Shown here: positions 54,020 through 62,777 of the stretch, one piece after another
Numbering within the stretch: position 1 is the first letter of the stretch
How the letters are laid out: each line of letters opens with the position of its first letter
NCBI RefSeq assembly: GCF_033546935.1
Contig: NZ_CP137854.1
Coordinates: 2,418,001 to 2,482,000, forward strand
Origin: Xylophilus sp. GOD-11R
GTDB taxonomy: Bacteria; Pseudomonadota; Gammaproteobacteria; Burkholderiales; Burkholderiaceae_C
Reading direction: 5' to 3'
DNA: 64,000 bases
Program-made: the position numbers and the translations under genes
Notes under the pieces: generated by a model
What the model saw: the letters and a program-made list of their open reading frames with translations, nothing else
What the model was told of the DNA's origin: nothing
The model's database searches: none

Positions 54020-55906
54020 ATGGTCGAGCACGGCAGTGAGTTGGTAAAGGCGGTGGTGGTTTTGGCGGCAGGCGTGATCGCCGTGCCGCTGTTCAAGCGG
54101 CTCGGCCTGGGCTCGGTACTCGGCTATCTGGCGGCGGGGCTGGCGATCGGGCCGTCGGGCTTCGCGGTGTTCGCCGATCCGGAGGCGGTGCTGGGCCTGG
54201 CCGAGTTCGGCGTGGTGATGTTCCTCTTCGTGATCGGGCTGGAGATGCAGCCGCGCCGGCTGTGGAGCCTGCGGCGCGAGATCTTTGGCCTCGGCCTGCT
54301 GCAGGTGCTCTTGTGCGGCGGCCTGCTCACCGCCGCCGGCGTGCTGGCCGGTTTCTCACCGGCGGTGTCCTTCGTCGCCTCGATGGGCTTCGTGCTCTCG
54401 TCCACCGCCATCGTCATGCAGATGCTCGACGAGCGCGGTGAAACGTCGACCAAGCGCGGCCAGCGCATCGTGTCGGTGCTGCTGCTCGAAGACCTGGCCA
54501 TCGTGCCGCTGCTGGCCGTGGTGGCCGCCCTGGCGCCCACCGCGGCGGTGGACGACGGTGTTTCGCGCTGGGTGAAGGTCGGCATCGCGGTCGCCACGCT
54601 GGTCGCCCTGGTGGCGGTGAGCCGCTTCCTGCTCAATCCGCTGTTCCGCATCCTGTCGAAGGCGCGCGCCCGCGAGGTGATGGGCGCGGCGGCCCTGCTG
54701 GTGGTGCTGGGCGCGGCACTGGCGATGCAATGGGGTGGGCTGTCGATGGCCCTCGGCGCGTTCGCAGCAGGGGTGATGCTGTCGGAGTCCACCTTCCGGC
54801 ATCAACTGGAGGCCGACGTCGAACCCTTCCGCGGCCTGCTGCTGGGCCTGTTCTTCATGGGCGTGGGCATGTCGCTCGACCTGGCCCTGATGCGCGCCGA
54901 CTGGCTGGTGCTGCTCGGCGGGGTGGTGGCGGCGATGGCGATCAAGTCGGCGGGTGTCTATGCCATCGCCCGCCTGATGCGCGCCCGCCATCCCGAGGCC
55001 CTGGAGCGGGCCGCGCTGATGACCCAGGGCGGCGAGTTCGCCTTCGTGCTGTACGGCGCGGCGGCCGGCACCGGGCTGATCGAGGACCACGTCAACGCCC
55101 TGCTCACCGCCGCGGTCATTTTGTCGATGGCGCTCACGCCGCTGGTGGTGCTGTCGTTGCGCTGGCTGCTGCCGGCCCGGCCGCCGCAGGACATGGACGG
55201 CGTGAAAAGCATCATCGACGCCGCCCGCGCCGGCGAGGAAACGGCCGGCAACGTGGTGGTGATCGGCTTCGGCCGCTTCGGCCAGATCGCCTGCCAGACG
55301 CTGCTGGCGCGCGGCGTGGACGTGACCATCATCGAGCAGGACACCGACATGATCCGCACCGCCAGCCGGTTCGGCTTTCACGCCTACTATGGCGACGGCA
55401 CCCGCATGGACGTGCTGCGCGCAGCCGGCACGGTGCATGCGCAAGCGTTGCTGGTCTGCGTGAACGACAAGGAAGCGGCCAACCGCATCGTGGAACAGGC
55501 GCGCAAGTCGTTTCCCCTGGTGCCGGTGCTCGCACGCGCCTACGACCGGCAGCACGCCATCGAGCTGATACGCGCCGGTGTGCATTGGCAGATGCGCGAG
55601 ACCTTCGAATCGGCCATGGCCTTCGGCAGCGAGGCACTGCGCCAGCTCGGCGTGAGCGAAGACGACATCGCCGAGGTGGCCGAAGACGTGCGCCGCCGCG
55701 ATGCCGAACGGCTGCAATTGCAGATGGCCGGCGGCATCAGCCAGGGACTGGATCTGGTGCGCGGCAACCGCTGGACGGCCACGCCGCTCACCAAACCACG
55801 GCGGGCCGGCAATGCGCTCAACGATGCCGCCGCCGCCGCCCTGGAGTCCCGGCAGGCCGCCGTCGGCAAGACCGACCCGCAAGCGCCGACCGATGCCGTT
55901 CCTTGA
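54020..55906 (+). CDS. KefB/KefC-type cation:proton antiporter with RCK domain
   Basis: The 628-residue CPA2-family inner-membrane protein has about 12-13 transmembrane segments up to residue 390. It includes LGYLAAGLAIGPSGFAVFAD, the acidic core LLLEDLAIVPLLAVVAAL and MTQGGEFAFVLYGAA. A cytoplasmic TrkA-N/RCK domain follows (NVVVIGFGRFGQIACQTLLA, VTIIEQDTDMI, YYGDGTRMDVLRAAG). Kef proteins export potassium when glutathione adducts bind the RCK domain. No KefF/G ancillary gene adjoins, though a GST gene lies just downstream on the other strand. The C-terminal ~50 residues are low complexity. Confidence 0.92.
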   Translation: MVEHGSELVKAVVVLAAGVIAVPLFKRLGLGSVLGYLAAGLAIGPSGFAVFADPEAVLGLAEFGVVMFLFVIGLEMQPRRLWSLRREIFGLGLLQVLLCGGLLTAAGVLAGFSPAVSFVASMGFVLSSTAIVMQMLDERGETSTKRGQRIVSVLLLEDLAIVPLLAVVAALAPTAAVDDGVSRWVKVGIAVATLVALVAVSRFLLNPLFRILSKARAREVMGAAALLVVLGAALAMQWGGLSMALGAFAAGVMLSESTFRHQLEADVEPFRGLLLGLFFMGVGMSLDLALMRADWLVLLGGVVAAMAIKSAGVYAIARLMRARHPEALERAALMTQGGEFAFVLYGAAAGTGLIEDHVNALLTAAVILSMALTPLVVLSLRWLLPARPPQDMDGVKSIIDAARAGEETAGNVVVIGFGRFGQIACQTLLARGVDVTIIEQDTDMIRTASRFGFHAYYGDGTRMDVLRAAGTVHAQALLVCVNDKEAANRIVEQARKSFPLVPVLARAYDRQHAIELIRAGVHWQMRETFESAMAFGSEALRQLGVSEDDIAEVAEDVRRRDAERLQLQMAGGISQGLDLVRGNRWTATPLTKPRRAGNALNDAAAAALESRQAAVGKTDPQAPTDAVP

Positions 55907-55954
55907 CCGGCCGGCCAGACACCCTTGCCCGAAAAAAACGGAAATACGTCGGGA

Positions 55955-56890
55955 TTACTCGGCCGCCTTCAGCACATAACCAATGCGCGGAAAGTGCACG
56001 TGGACCGTGCCGGCCCGGTCGTCCTCACGGCGCAGGGTGATGTGCATGCGGGTCGCGGCCACCAGGACGCCTTCGGTCTGCTCCAAGCCGAAGGTCTCGG
56101 CCGCCACCGTCACCCGCGCGCCCAGCGGCAGGCCGTGGTCGTCCTGGAAGACCTCGTCCGGCAGCGGTGCCGGCGTGGAGCCCGCGGCCAGCGCGATGGC
56201 GTCGGCCGCGTCCATCGGCGTGGATTCGCCGTGGCCGATGAGCGCCATGCGGTTCATCCAGTCGAGCACCGCCGGCGTGAAGTCGAGGATGTCGGCCACC
56301 GCCGGAACCCGGGTGCGGGTGAACCACAGGGGGTGATAAGCGGACAGATCGGCGATGCAGGGCGCCTCACCCAGCAGGTAGGGGCGGTCGTCGAGCATGT
56401 CCGATAGGCGCCGCAGATACGACTTGTAGGCGCTGGCGGCGTCTTCGGGTCGCAGCCGCGTCATGCCCGTGGCGGACATCGCGGCTCGGTCCCGGGCAAA
56501 AGCCTCGCGCTCCTGTGCGCTTGCCTGATCGAAAAGCTGTGCCCGGCCGCGCGGCTGAAAATTCCAGGCCATCGCCGCCCAGAAGAGCGTGCTGTCGGCC
56601 CATTGCGCCAGCACCCGGCCCAGGCCTTTTTCCGGCTCCGGATACAGCGTGGGCGCCGGCTGCCGGTGCTCCAGCACGTCGCAGATGAGCGCAGTGTCGC
56701 AGTAGATATCCGCGCCGATCTGCAGCAGCGGCGTGCGGCGGTAGCCACCGGTCAGCGCCAGCACATCGGGCTTGGGCGCGATGCGCGGGATGGTCACCGA
56801 ATGCCAGGCGAGCTGCTTGAAGCCGAGCGCAAGACGGATCTTTTCCGAGAAGGGCGAGCTGGGATAGTGGTGCAGGATCAGGTCGGGCAT
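55955..56890 (-). CDS. Glutathione S-transferase-like protein with C-terminal extension
   Basis: The 311-residue protein has a GST N-terminal domain (LILHHYPSSPFSEKIRLALG, YRRTPLLQIGADIYCDTALI) and helical C-terminal domain (YLLGEAPCIADLSAYHPLWF). About 90 extra residues follow beyond the normal end (VFQDDHGLPLGARVTVAAET ... VHVHFPRIGYVLKAAE). The extension is beta-rich and recurs in a group of proteobacterial GST-like proteins, with unknown function. The N-terminal Ser in SSPFSEK could be catalytic. ATG 56890 begins the fold; the frame extends to 57007 without similarity. Confidence 0.88.
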   Translation of the reverse strand: MPDLILHHYPSSPFSEKIRLALGFKQLAWHSVTIPRIAPKPDVLALTGGYRRTPLLQIGADIYCDTALICDVLEHRQPAPTLYPEPEKGLGRVLAQWADSTLFWAAMAWNFQPRGRAQLFDQASAQEREAFARDRAAMSATGMTRLRPEDAASAYKSYLRRLSDMLDDRPYLLGEAPCIADLSAYHPLWFTRTRVPAVADILDFTPAVLDWMNRMALIGHGESTPMDAADAIALAAGSTPAPLPDEVFQDDHGLPLGARVTVAAETFGLEQTEGVLVAATRMHITLRREDDRAGTVHVHFPRIGYVLKAAE

Positions 56891-56951
56891 GGGTGACGCT
56901 CCAGGCGAACGGATGACAGGCGCCGCGCTTCGTGCGGCGGCGCAGGTAAAT

Positions 56952-57377
56952 TCAGTCGGTGGGCGTGGATTCGGCCCGGGGCATGTACTTGAAAGTGCCG
57001 GTGGCATGCGCGCATACGCGGCCTTCGGCGTCCTCGAGCGTGCCTTCGACGAAGGCCATACGCCCGGTGCGGTGCATCAACCGGCCGTGGCCGCTCACCG
57101 GGCCGCGGGCCGGCTGCATGAAGGTGGTTTTCATCTCGATGGTGACCACACCCATGTCCGGCTGGACGCTGCGGGCAGCGCCAGCCAGGGAAACGTCGAG
57201 CAGCGTCATGATGGCGCCGCCGTGCAGCACACCGAAGGAGTTGAGGTGCTCGGGCCGCACATCCAGGCGCAACTCGCAGCGGCCCTCGGCCATGCGGGCG
57301 ATGTCGATGCCCAGGTGCTGCACGAAGGGGATGGCGATCTTTCGCCAGTTCTCGATGTTCTCTTGTTCGGTCGGCAT
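56952..57377 (-). CDS. PaaI-like hotdog-fold thioesterase
   Basis: This 141-residue hotdog protein has the PaaI/YbgC-like active loop NSFGVLHGGAIMTLLDVSLA (catalytic Asp in the helix) and VVTIEMKTTFMQPA, GHGRLMHRTGRMAFVEGTL. It hydrolyses acyl-CoA thioesters, probably aromatic or medium chain. The small membrane protein gene lies 29 bp upstream on the same strand and the GST-like gene 61 bp downstream, so a three-gene unit is possible. Confidence 0.92.
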   Translation of the reverse strand: MPTEQENIENWRKIAIPFVQHLGIDIARMAEGRCELRLDVRPEHLNSFGVLHGGAIMTLLDVSLAGAARSVQPDMGVVTIEMKTTFMQPARGPVSGHGRLMHRTGRMAFVEGTLEDAEGRVCAHATGTFKYMPRAESTPTD

Positions 57378-57406
57378 GGGGCGGGCGATGAGGGAGTTGT
57401 GAAGAA

Positions 57407-57610
57407 TCAGCGGTCTTCGCGCAATCGCGCTCGCACGAAGATGAGCACCACGCCGACGGCGGCCACGATGCCGCCCAGCACCATCATGGCGATGCCGCTG
57501 CCGGCACGCGCATCGCGGATGGCGATGCCCAGGATCAGGCAGAGCAGGCCGCCGTAGATCAATACCCAGACCAGGCGTTCTATGCGTGCGATCGTGGAGG
57601 GGGATGCCAT
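57407..57610 (-). CDS. Small two-helix membrane protein
   Basis: The 67-residue protein has two hydrophobic helices, LVWVLIYGGLLCLILGIAI and GIAMMVLGGIVAAVGVVLIF, separated by a short charged loop and ending in RARLREDR. The charges suggest both termini are cytoplasmic. It lies 29 bp before the thioesterase gene. The function is unknown; similar short proteins are common in Comamonadaceae. Confidence 0.7.
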   Translation of the reverse strand: MASPSTIARIERLVWVLIYGGLLCLILGIAIRDARAGSGIAMMVLGGIVAAVGVVLIFVRARLREDR

Positions 57611-57742
57611 GGGTGCGTTCGTCGTCGGATGGAAACAGCCAGGATGATAGGCCGCTCCGCACGCCCGGCGACAGTTGAAACCAGTCGTGCGGCACACCGT
57701 GCATCTCCCGCGGCATCGGTCGCCACGCGTATGTGCTGCCGA

Positions 57743-58435
57743 TCAGACCTGCAGCCAGGTCTGCTGCACCGCCGCATCGCGCCGCAGCGCGGCCGGCGTT
57801 CCCTCGAAGACGATGCGGCCCCGGCCCATGACCAGCACACGGTCGGCGATGTCCAGCGATATCGCCTGCTTCTGTTCCACCAGCAGCACCGCCCTGCCCG
57901 CTTGCCGCTCGTCGCGCAGGCATTCGGCCACCCGCGCTGCCATCGACGGCGCCAGGCCTTCGGTCGGTTCGTCGAGCAGCAGCAACTCGGGGCGCGCCAT
58001 CAGCATGCGGCACAGGGCCAGCATCTGCTGCTCGCCGCCCGACAAGGCGCCGCCGGGCACGTCCGCGCGCGATGCCAGCGAGCCGAAAGCGGCGAAGGCG
58101 TCGGCCTCGGTCCAGCCGGCACGACCCCGCTGCAACCCCAGTTCGAGGTTTTGACGCACGGTGAGCAGCGGAAAGATGTCGCGGCTTTCCGGCAGGTAGC
58201 CGACACCGAGCCGGGCGATGCGGTGCGTGGCCAGGCCGGTGAGGCGGTGCTCTCCCCAGGTGACCTGGCCGGCGCGGGTGGGCAGCAGCCCCATCAGGCA
58301 ACGCAGCAAGGTGCTGCGGCCGGCGCCGTTGCGTCCGAGCAGGGCGACGATTTCACCGCGCCGCACCTGCAGCGACACCCCCTCCAGCACGCGGCCGGCG
58401 CCGTAGCCGGCTTCGAGTTCGTGCACCTCAAGCAT
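57743..58435 (-). CDS. livF: Branched-chain amino-acid-type ABC transporter ATPase (LivF-like)
   Basis: The 230-residue ABC ATPase has a Walker A of LLGRNGAGRSTLLR, in which the invariant Lys is Arg40. The Q-loop region, signature ALSGGEQQMLAL, Walker B LLLLDEPTEGLAP and switch histidine position (LLVEQKQ, Gln-type as in LivF) are present. LivF normally carries GKST, so this change could reduce hydrolysis, with LivG doing the work. It overlaps livG by 8 bp and is last in the livH-livM-livG-livF cassette. Confidence 0.9.
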   Translation of the reverse strand: MLEVHELEAGYGAGRVLEGVSLQVRRGEIVALLGRNGAGRSTLLRCLMGLLPTRAGQVTWGEHRLTGLATHRIARLGVGYLPESRDIFPLLTVRQNLELGLQRGRAGWTEADAFAAFGSLASRADVPGGALSGGEQQMLALCRMLMARPELLLLDEPTEGLAPSMAARVAECLRDERQAGRAVLLVEQKQAISLDIADRVLVMGRGRIVFEGTPAALRRDAAVQQTWLQV

Positions 58436-59192
58436 GGTCGGTTGCCGGCTGCAGCATGCCGGTGTAGGCGGCCCGCACCGCCTCGTGCGCGCGGATTTGA
58501 TCCGGCGTGTCGATGGCCAGGATCCGGCCGTCGACCAGTACCGCGATGCGATCGGCCAGGCCGAACACCACCTCCATGTCGTGCTCCACCATGACCACGG
58601 TGCGCCCCCGGGCCAGCGCGCGGATGGTGGCGATGCAGTGCGCCGTTTCCTCACGCGACATGCCCGCGGTGGGCTCGTCGAGCAGCACCACCGCGGGTGC
58701 GCCCGCAAAGGCCAGCCCGATCTCCAGCAGGCGCTGCTCCGCATAGCTCAGCAATGGCGCCTTGCTGGCCGCCCGGTGCCGAAGTTCCAGCAGATCGAGC
58801 AGCCGGTCGGTCTCGGCTTCGATGGCCGCCTGCCCCGCGAAAGGCCGCAGCCAGCGCAGCGGCGTGGCGCCGCTGCCGGCCAGCGCACAACGCAGGTGGT
58901 CCCGCACGTCGAGTTCGGCGAAGAGCTGGGTGATCTGAAAGCTGCGCGACAGACCCCGCCGGCGCAGCCGCCTTGGCGCCAGCCCGCCGACGGCTCTGCC
59001 GTGCAACAGCACTTCGCCGGACGTGGGCGCCCAGCGGCCGCCGATGGTGTCGAACAGGCTCGACTTGCCGGCACCGTTCGGGCCGATCAAGGCGACGAAT
59101 TCGCCGGTCTGCACCGCAAGATCCACCCCTCGCAGCACGGCGGTGGCGCCGAACGACTTTTCGATGCATCGCAGTTCCAGTGCAAAAGCCAT
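58428..59192 (-). CDS. livG: Branched-chain amino-acid-type ABC transporter ATPase (LivG-like)
   Basis: The 254-residue ABC ATPase has an intact Walker A (LIGPNGAGKSSLFDTIGG), the LivG-type signature LLSYAEQRLLEIGLAFAG, Walker B AVVLLDEPTAGMS and switch VMVEHDMEVVFGLADRI. The RSFQITQLFAELDVRDHLRCA segment is typical of the family. It pairs with LivF at the cytoplasmic face of LivHM. ATG 59192 gives the family start; it lies 14 bp after the livM stop. Confidence 0.93.
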   Translation of the reverse strand: MAFALELRCIEKSFGATAVLRGVDLAVQTGEFVALIGPNGAGKSSLFDTIGGRWAPTSGEVLLHGRAVGGLAPRRLRRRGLSRSFQITQLFAELDVRDHLRCALAGSGATPLRWLRPFAGQAAIEAETDRLLDLLELRHRAASKAPLLSYAEQRLLEIGLAFAGAPAVVLLDEPTAGMSREETAHCIATIRALARGRTVVMVEHDMEVVFGLADRIAVLVDGRILAIDTPDQIRAHEAVRAAYTGMLQPATDHA

Positions 59193-59206
59193 GGGGGATC
59201 GGTCCT

Positions 59207-60385
59207 TCACGATCGGCGGCGCAGCGCCACCAGAATGCCCACGCCCGAAGACGCGGCGACCACGACCGCGATCCACGCGGCCGGCGCCGACGGATCTATC
59301 GCGCGGCCTGCCGCCATCCAGGACTCGCCCTGCCCGCGCAGGCGATAACCCAGCTCGACCGCCGCAACGAATGCGCCAGCGAGCAAAGCAAGGCCGGCGA
59401 CTCCCGCCAGCGTTCGACGCCAACCCAGCGCGCGCCGAATGACGGGCGCCGCCGAGAGCAGTCCGGCCAGCCCGCCCGGCGCGAACATCACCGTCAGCAG
59501 GAAGATCGAGCCCAGGTAAAGCGGCCAGGCACTCGACCACTGGGCGATGAGCGTGGTGGTGAAGACCATCATCACGCTGCCGAGCACCGGTCCCAGAAAA
59601 AACCCGCTGCCGCCGAGGTAGGTAAAGAGCAGATAGCTTCCCGAGCGCGCCAGCCCTACGGCGTCCGCGGTGCCGACGATCTCGAACTGCAGCGCCCCGA
59701 GTGCGCCGCCGATGCCGGCGAAAAATGCCGATATGCAGTAGGCCAGATGCCGCAAGCGGCGGGGATCGTGGCCCAGAAACGCGGCCCGGGCGGCGTTGTC
59801 GCGCACCGCGTTGAACAACCGCCCCAGTGCCGTCGCCTGCAGCGCGAACAGCAGCCAGCCGCAGGCGAATGCGTAGACCAAGGCCAGCGCGTAGACCTGG
59901 CCCGGGCTGGCGAAGTCCAGGCCCAGCCAGCGGCCGTAAACCCGATCGGCGCTCATGCCGGATTCGCCGCCGAACCATTCCGGCAGCATCAGGGCGACAC
60001 CCGCGGCCAGTTCACCCAGGGCCAAGGTCACCATCGCGAAGGCGGTACCCGCGGCGCGGGTGGCCACGAAGCCGAGCGGCACCGCGATCGCCAGGGCCGC
60101 AAGTCCGCCCACCAGAGGTATCAGCGGTACCGGCATCCACGCGCCCGACGCACCCCATCGCATCGCGTAGACACCCGCCAGCGCGCCGGCGCCCACATGC
60201 AGCGCATGGCCGAAACTGAGCAGGCCGCACTGGCCGAGCAGCAGGTTGTTGGCCAGCAGCACGATCGAGAGCCAGGCCATCTGGGTGAGCATCGAAATCG
60301 CCAGGCCGCTGCCGGACGCCAGCGGCACGCCCAGCGCGATGGCGAAGCAGCCGAGTCCAGCGGCGACGGCGACGGCGCCGCGCAT
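59207..60385 (-). CDS. livM: Branched-chain amino-acid-type ABC permease (LivM-like)
   Basis: The 392-residue permease has about nine to ten hydrophobic segments and LivM landmarks LLLGQCGLLSFGHALHVGAG, the EAA-like loop LFNAVRDNAARAAFLGHDPRR and YLGGSGFFLGPVLGS. It is longer than usual at the C-terminus, where a further transmembrane helix (WIAVVVAASSGVGILVAL) follows a short periplasmic segment. Its ATG shares one base with the livH stop. Confidence 0.92.
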   Translation of the reverse strand: MRGAVAVAAGLGCFAIALGVPLASGSGLAISMLTQMAWLSIVLLANNLLLGQCGLLSFGHALHVGAGALAGVYAMRWGASGAWMPVPLIPLVGGLAALAIAVPLGFVATRAAGTAFAMVTLALGELAAGVALMLPEWFGGESGMSADRVYGRWLGLDFASPGQVYALALVYAFACGWLLFALQATALGRLFNAVRDNAARAAFLGHDPRRLRHLAYCISAFFAGIGGALGALQFEIVGTADAVGLARSGSYLLFTYLGGSGFFLGPVLGSVMMVFTTTLIAQWSSAWPLYLGSIFLLTVMFAPGGLAGLLSAAPVIRRALGWRRTLAGVAGLALLAGAFVAAVELGYRLRGQGESWMAAGRAIDPSAPAAWIAVVVAASSGVGILVALRRRS

Positions 60386-61329
60386 CAGGCGCGGATTCCC
60401 ATCAGTCCGCGCGGGCGAAGCAGCAGCACCGCCACCATCAGCAGATATGGCAGCAGCGGCGCCCATTGCGCCAGTCCCACGCGCCCCAGCGGGCCGTCGA
60501 GCCAGGCCGGCGCCAGCCCCGCCCAGCGCCAGACCACCGCGAACGACACATCGAAGGCGATCGCCAGATTCTGCAGCAGCCCGATCGCCAGCGACGCCAC
60601 GAACGCTCCCGCCAGTGAGCCCATGCCGCCGACCACCACTACCACGAAGACGATGGAGCCGACGGCCGTCGCCATGCCGGGTTCGGTGACGTACACCGCA
60701 CCACCGACCGCGCCCGCCAACCCCGCCAGCGCCGCGCCGGCTGCGAACACCCGGTTGAAGACGGTCGGCACGTCGTGCCCCAGCGCCTGTGCCATGTGCG
60801 GATGCGTCAACGCGGCGCGCACCACCAGCCCGGTGCGGCTGCGCGAAATCGTCAGCCAGGCGAGCAGCAGCATGCACAGCGCGACGACCATCACCAGCAC
60901 CCGCGACGCGGCGAACGGCGTGCCGTAGACCGTGAACGCTACCCCGCGCAGGGCTGCCGGCAATTCATAGGCCACCGACGACCGGCCCCAGAAAAGCTGC
61001 ACCGCCTCGACCACCAGCCAGGACAGCCCGAAAGTGGCCAGCAAGGCCGGCACTGGTCCGCGTGCATACAGTCGGCGCAGGCAGAAGCGTTCGAAGACCG
61101 CGCCCAGCAGGCCGACGCAGAGCGGCGCGAAAAGCAGCGCCGGCCAGAACCCCGCGACGCCCGCCATGGCGTAACCAAGATACGCGCCCAGCATGTAGAA
61201 GCTGGCGTGCGCGAAATTGAGCACGCCCAGCAGGCTGAAGACGAGCGTGAGGCCGGCACTCAGCATGAAAAGCAGCAGGCCGTAGGCGGTGCCGTTGAGC
61301 AGAGCCGGAACGAGGATCGATGCGGTCAT
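60385..61329 (-). CDS. livH: Branched-chain amino-acid-type ABC permease (LivH-like)
   Basis: The 314-residue inner-membrane permease has eight or nine hydrophobic segments. It starts LLNGTAYGLLLFMLSAGLTL and has LLGVLNFAHASFYMLGAYLG, the loop RAALTHPHMAQALGHDVPTV and VVVVVGGMGSLAGAFVAS, all typical of LivH. It heads the cassette. No gene for the periplasmic binding protein lies on either side, so the transporter must use one encoded elsewhere. The substrate (amino acid, urea or amide) is therefore open. It is divergent from the FecR gene. Confidence 0.93.
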   Translation of the reverse strand: MTASILVPALLNGTAYGLLLFMLSAGLTLVFSLLGVLNFAHASFYMLGAYLGYAMAGVAGFWPALLFAPLCVGLLGAVFERFCLRRLYARGPVPALLATFGLSWLVVEAVQLFWGRSSVAYELPAALRGVAFTVYGTPFAASRVLVMVVALCMLLLAWLTISRSRTGLVVRAALTHPHMAQALGHDVPTVFNRVFAAGAALAGLAGAVGGAVYVTEPGMATAVGSIVFVVVVVGGMGSLAGAFVASLAIGLLQNLAIAFDVSFAVVWRWAGLAPAWLDGPLGRVGLAQWAPLLPYLLMVAVLLLRPRGLMGIRA

Positions 61330-61448
61330 GAAGGCGCGGATCGTAGTGCAGGCCCGAATTCACACCTTTGTCGTTTCCGCGCAACCCAGGTGAATCCGTC
61401 TGTGGGTGCTTTGCGTATTCGGCACAGGTTTCAATCTAAATTGACCAA

Positions 61449-61979
61449 ATGTCACGCGCCTTACTCCAGAAAACCTCACCTCTTTATGCGGCCGGTCCTG
61501 TCCGCCTGTTGAGCCTGCTCGTGCTGGGCGCCGCTGTCGCCGTGGCACCCGGCGCGCGAGCGGCAGAGCCTGCGGCCGCTGTCGCGACGGTGCGCGCCGG
61601 CACGGTCAAGCTGGTGAACGGGCAGGTGAAGCTGTCGGATGGCAAGACCGAACGGCCGGTCGCGCCGGGCGACGGCATCGCCTCGGCCGACAGCATCGTC
61701 ACCGGCGCCGACGGCTCGATCAGCGTCGTGCTGCGCGACGGCACGCTCATCGTGGTCGGCCCCAACAGCCGCACCGATCTGCGCGAATTCAGTTTCGACG
61801 CGACCAGTTACCAGGGCAACATGGTCGTGAGTGTGGTGCGCGGCACCATGCGCATGGTGAGTGGCCTGCTGCGCAAGAACCGTCCGGATTCGGTCAGCGT
61901 CGAGACGCCGACCGCGCTGATCGGCATCCGCGGCACCGACTTCATCGTGGAAGTAGAGCCTTCCGGAGAAGGCACATGA
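61449..61979 (+). CDS. Exported FecR-domain protein
   Basis: The 176-residue protein has a signal peptide (LLSLLVLGAAVAVAPGARAA) and a FecR domain (GTVKLVNGQVKLSDGKTERP, GDGIASADSIVTGADGSISV, ETPTALIGIRGTDFIVEV). Unlike sigma-regulator FecR it has no anti-sigma domain or nearby ECF sigma gene. It belongs to the periplasmic FecR group found with OmpA-like lipoproteins and often a CHASE2 cyclase. It overlaps the OmpA gene by 4 bp. Confidence 0.88.
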   Translation: MSRALLQKTSPLYAAGPVRLLSLLVLGAAVAVAPGARAAEPAAAVATVRAGTVKLVNGQVKLSDGKTERPVAPGDGIASADSIVTGADGSISVVLRDGTLIVVGPNSRTDLREFSFDATSYQGNMVVSVVRGTMRMVSGLLRKNRPDSVSVETPTALIGIRGTDFIVEVEPSGEGT

Positions 61980-62626
61980 ACTCCCGGATGCAGCGCGGCG
62001 CAGAACGCGCTGCCCTGCTCGGCTGCGCGCTCTTGCTGGCCGCCTGCGCCGCCAAGCCACCCCGCGGCGGTACCAAGGTGACCCTGCTGCCCCAGGCCGA
62101 CGGCACGCCGTCGGCCGTGATCGTGCGGCCCAACACAGCCGCCGCCGCTGGCGCCCCTGCCCCGACGGCCGAACGGCTGGACGCGCCCTACCAGACCGCA
62201 TCGGTCGGCCGAGCTGGCCCGGTGGCACTCGGCAGCGCGCCGGCGGAACAGGTGCATGAGGCTTACGCGCCCCTGTTCACCACGGCGCCACCACCGCCGG
62301 CGAGCTTCGTGCTTTATTTCCGTACCGGCACGACCCAGCTGACGCCGGAATCGCAACAGGCGATCCAGCGGGTGATTCGCGAAACCTTGTCGCGCAGTGG
62401 CGCCGAAATCGTGCTCATCGGCCATACCGACACCACGAGCAGCGGGGAAGCCAACGATGCGCTGTCCATGCGCCGGGCGATCCAGGTGCGTGAAATGTTC
62501 CTGCAGCGGGGTTTTCCGCCTGCGCTGATCGAGGCGACCGGTCGCGGCGAGCGCGAGCTCGCCGTGCCCACCCGCGACAACGTGGACGAGCCGCGCAACC
62601 GCCGGGTCCAGATCCTCGTTCGCTGA
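61976..62626 (+). CDS. OmpA-family peptidoglycan-binding lipoprotein
   Basis: The 216-residue lipoprotein has lipobox LLLAACAAK, an Ala/Pro-rich linker, and a C-terminal OmpA domain: FVLYFRTGTTQLTPESQQAI, IVLIGHTDTTSSGEANDALS and the diaminopimelate-contacting NVDEPRNRRVQILV. It should tether the outer membrane to peptidoglycan. It is translationally coupled to the FecR gene. The CHASE2 cyclase gene that often completes this trio is not present downstream. Confidence 0.92.
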   Translation: MNSRMQRGAERAALLGCALLLAACAAKPPRGGTKVTLLPQADGTPSAVIVRPNTAAAAGAPAPTAERLDAPYQTASVGRAGPVALGSAPAEQVHEAYAPLFTTAPPPPASFVLYFRTGTTQLTPESQQAIQRVIRETLSRSGAEIVLIGHTDTTSSGEANDALSMRRAIQVREMFLQRGFPPALIEATGRGERELAVPTRDNVDEPRNRRVQILVR

Positions 62627-62630
62627 ATCC

Positions 62631-62646
62631 AGCCCGACGCCGGGCT
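62631..62646. terminator. Weak hairpin between OmpA gene and small convergent gene
   Basis: AGCCCG (62631-62636) and CGGGCT (62641-62646) form a 6-bp stem with a four-base loop just after the OmpA stop. Only a short TTT follows nine bases later, so termination would be inefficient. It may serve both convergent genes. Confidence 0.3.
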
Positions 62647-62777
62647 CAGCTCGGTTTGGGGATATGCGCTTCGTCGCCCGGTTTTGGGCTGGGCGACTTT
62701 TGCGGCTCCCTCGGGTATTCGGTCGGATGCTCCGTCGGCCGGGTGGACATGGCCTGACGGGAAAAAACGGTGCGCAT
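62646..62777 (-). CDS. Small Pro/Glu-rich protein, unknown function
   Basis: A 43-residue frame starts at ATG 62777, seven bases after AGGAG, a good ribosome binding site. The peptide is hydrophilic and rich in Pro, Glu and Lys (TRPTEHPTEYPREPQKSPSP) with no membrane segment or cysteine, so it is probably disordered. Similar tiny frames occur near stress genes in Comamonadaceae, but I cannot assign a role. A longer frame to 62849 lacks a start signal. Confidence 0.5.
   Translation of the reverse strand: MRTVFSRQAMSTRPTEHPTEYPREPQKSPSPKPGDEAHIPKPS

Noticed and set aside
54730..56040. A 436-residue frame overlapping the Kef-type antiporter
   Set aside because: It is a shifted-frame shadow of the antiporter gene with Arg/Gly-rich composition.
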